DNA from: Gammaproteobacteria bacterium
GTDB taxonomy: Bacteria > Pseudomonadota > Gammaproteobacteria > Enterobacterales > Alteromonadaceae
DNA length: 64,000 nt
Direction of reading: 5' to 3'
Assembly: GCA_018222405.1 (NCBI GenBank)
Contig: JAAFAI010000003.1
Location: 242,377-306,376 of the forward strand
In this document: positions 63,972 through 64,000 of the stretch, one piece after another
How positions within the stretch are numbered: position 1 is the stretch's first letter
Layout of the letters: every line of letters begins with the position of its first letter
The notes under the pieces: model-generated
What the model was told of the DNA's origin: nothing
Databases searched by the model: none
What the model saw: the letters and a program-made list of their open reading frames with translations, nothing else
Program-made: the position numbers and the translations under genes

Positions 63972-64000
63972 CCGAAACCAATCCATACTTCAAGCGCCCG

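Overview
The window looks like the chromosome of a marine, polarly flagellated gammaproteobacterium of the Alteromonadales, probably Alteromonadaceae (an Alteromonas, Salinimonas or Aestuariibacter relative). This is inferred from the FlrA/FlrB/FlrC-controlled polar flagellar gene order, the ParC/ParP chemotaxis-localisation genes after cheA-cheB, and the style of the coding sequences. No 16S gene or other direct taxonomic marker is present. No rRNA, tRNA, CRISPR array, insertion sequence or phage gene was seen.

Region A (1-16265, plus strand, and 16322-19571, minus strand) is a dense, translationally coupled cluster for making and attaching an unusual sugar. It holds four or five methyltransferases (including a zinc-finger C-methyltransferase and a FkbM protein), two extended SDR epimerase/dehydratases, a phosphoheptose isomerase, three classical SDRs, two glycosyltransferase-like proteins, and two separate two-subunit thiamine-diphosphate (ThDP) enzymes: a pyruvate-dehydrogenase-E1 alpha/beta-like pair and a split transketolase. 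The minus-strand arm holds a zinc alcohol dehydrogenase, a cytidylyltransferase-PfkB kinase fusion that is domain-swapped relative to HldE, and a sugar-1-phosphate nucleotidyltransferase. A good sigma-28 (FliA) promoter match stands in front of this arm. That match and the flagellar neighbours suggest the sugar decorates the flagellum.

Region B (19860-51318) is a nearly complete polar flagellar and chemotaxis locus: a short flagellin, flrA, flrBC, fliEFGHIJ, fliKLMNOPQR-flhB, flhA-flhF-flhG-fliA, cheY-cheZ-cheA-cheB-parC-parP-cheW and a DUF2802 protein. Sigma-54 (-24/-12) promoter matches precede the flagellin, flrB, fliE, fliK and, less perfectly, flhA. This fits the known cascade FlrA, then FlrBC, then the structural genes, with FliA controlling late genes.

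Region C (51666-55528) is a two-gene secretion/polysaccharide unit: a small exported protein with a variant PEP-CTERM-like tail, overlapping a large multidomain GH10 xylanase.

Region D (55662-60976) is a methionine operon: a MetJ operator array over a sigma-70 promoter, metA, a methionine synthase encoded as two adjacent proteins (homocysteine domain separate from the rest of MetH), and a DUF938 methyltransferase.

Region E (61188-63225) encodes an Aer-like PAS protein and a separate chemoreceptor with a zinc-binding CZB tail, together resembling a split aerotaxis receptor. The last 0.8 kb is AT-rich. It contains two near-identical palindromes, an inverted repeat and a small unrecognised ORF, and looks like accessory DNA.
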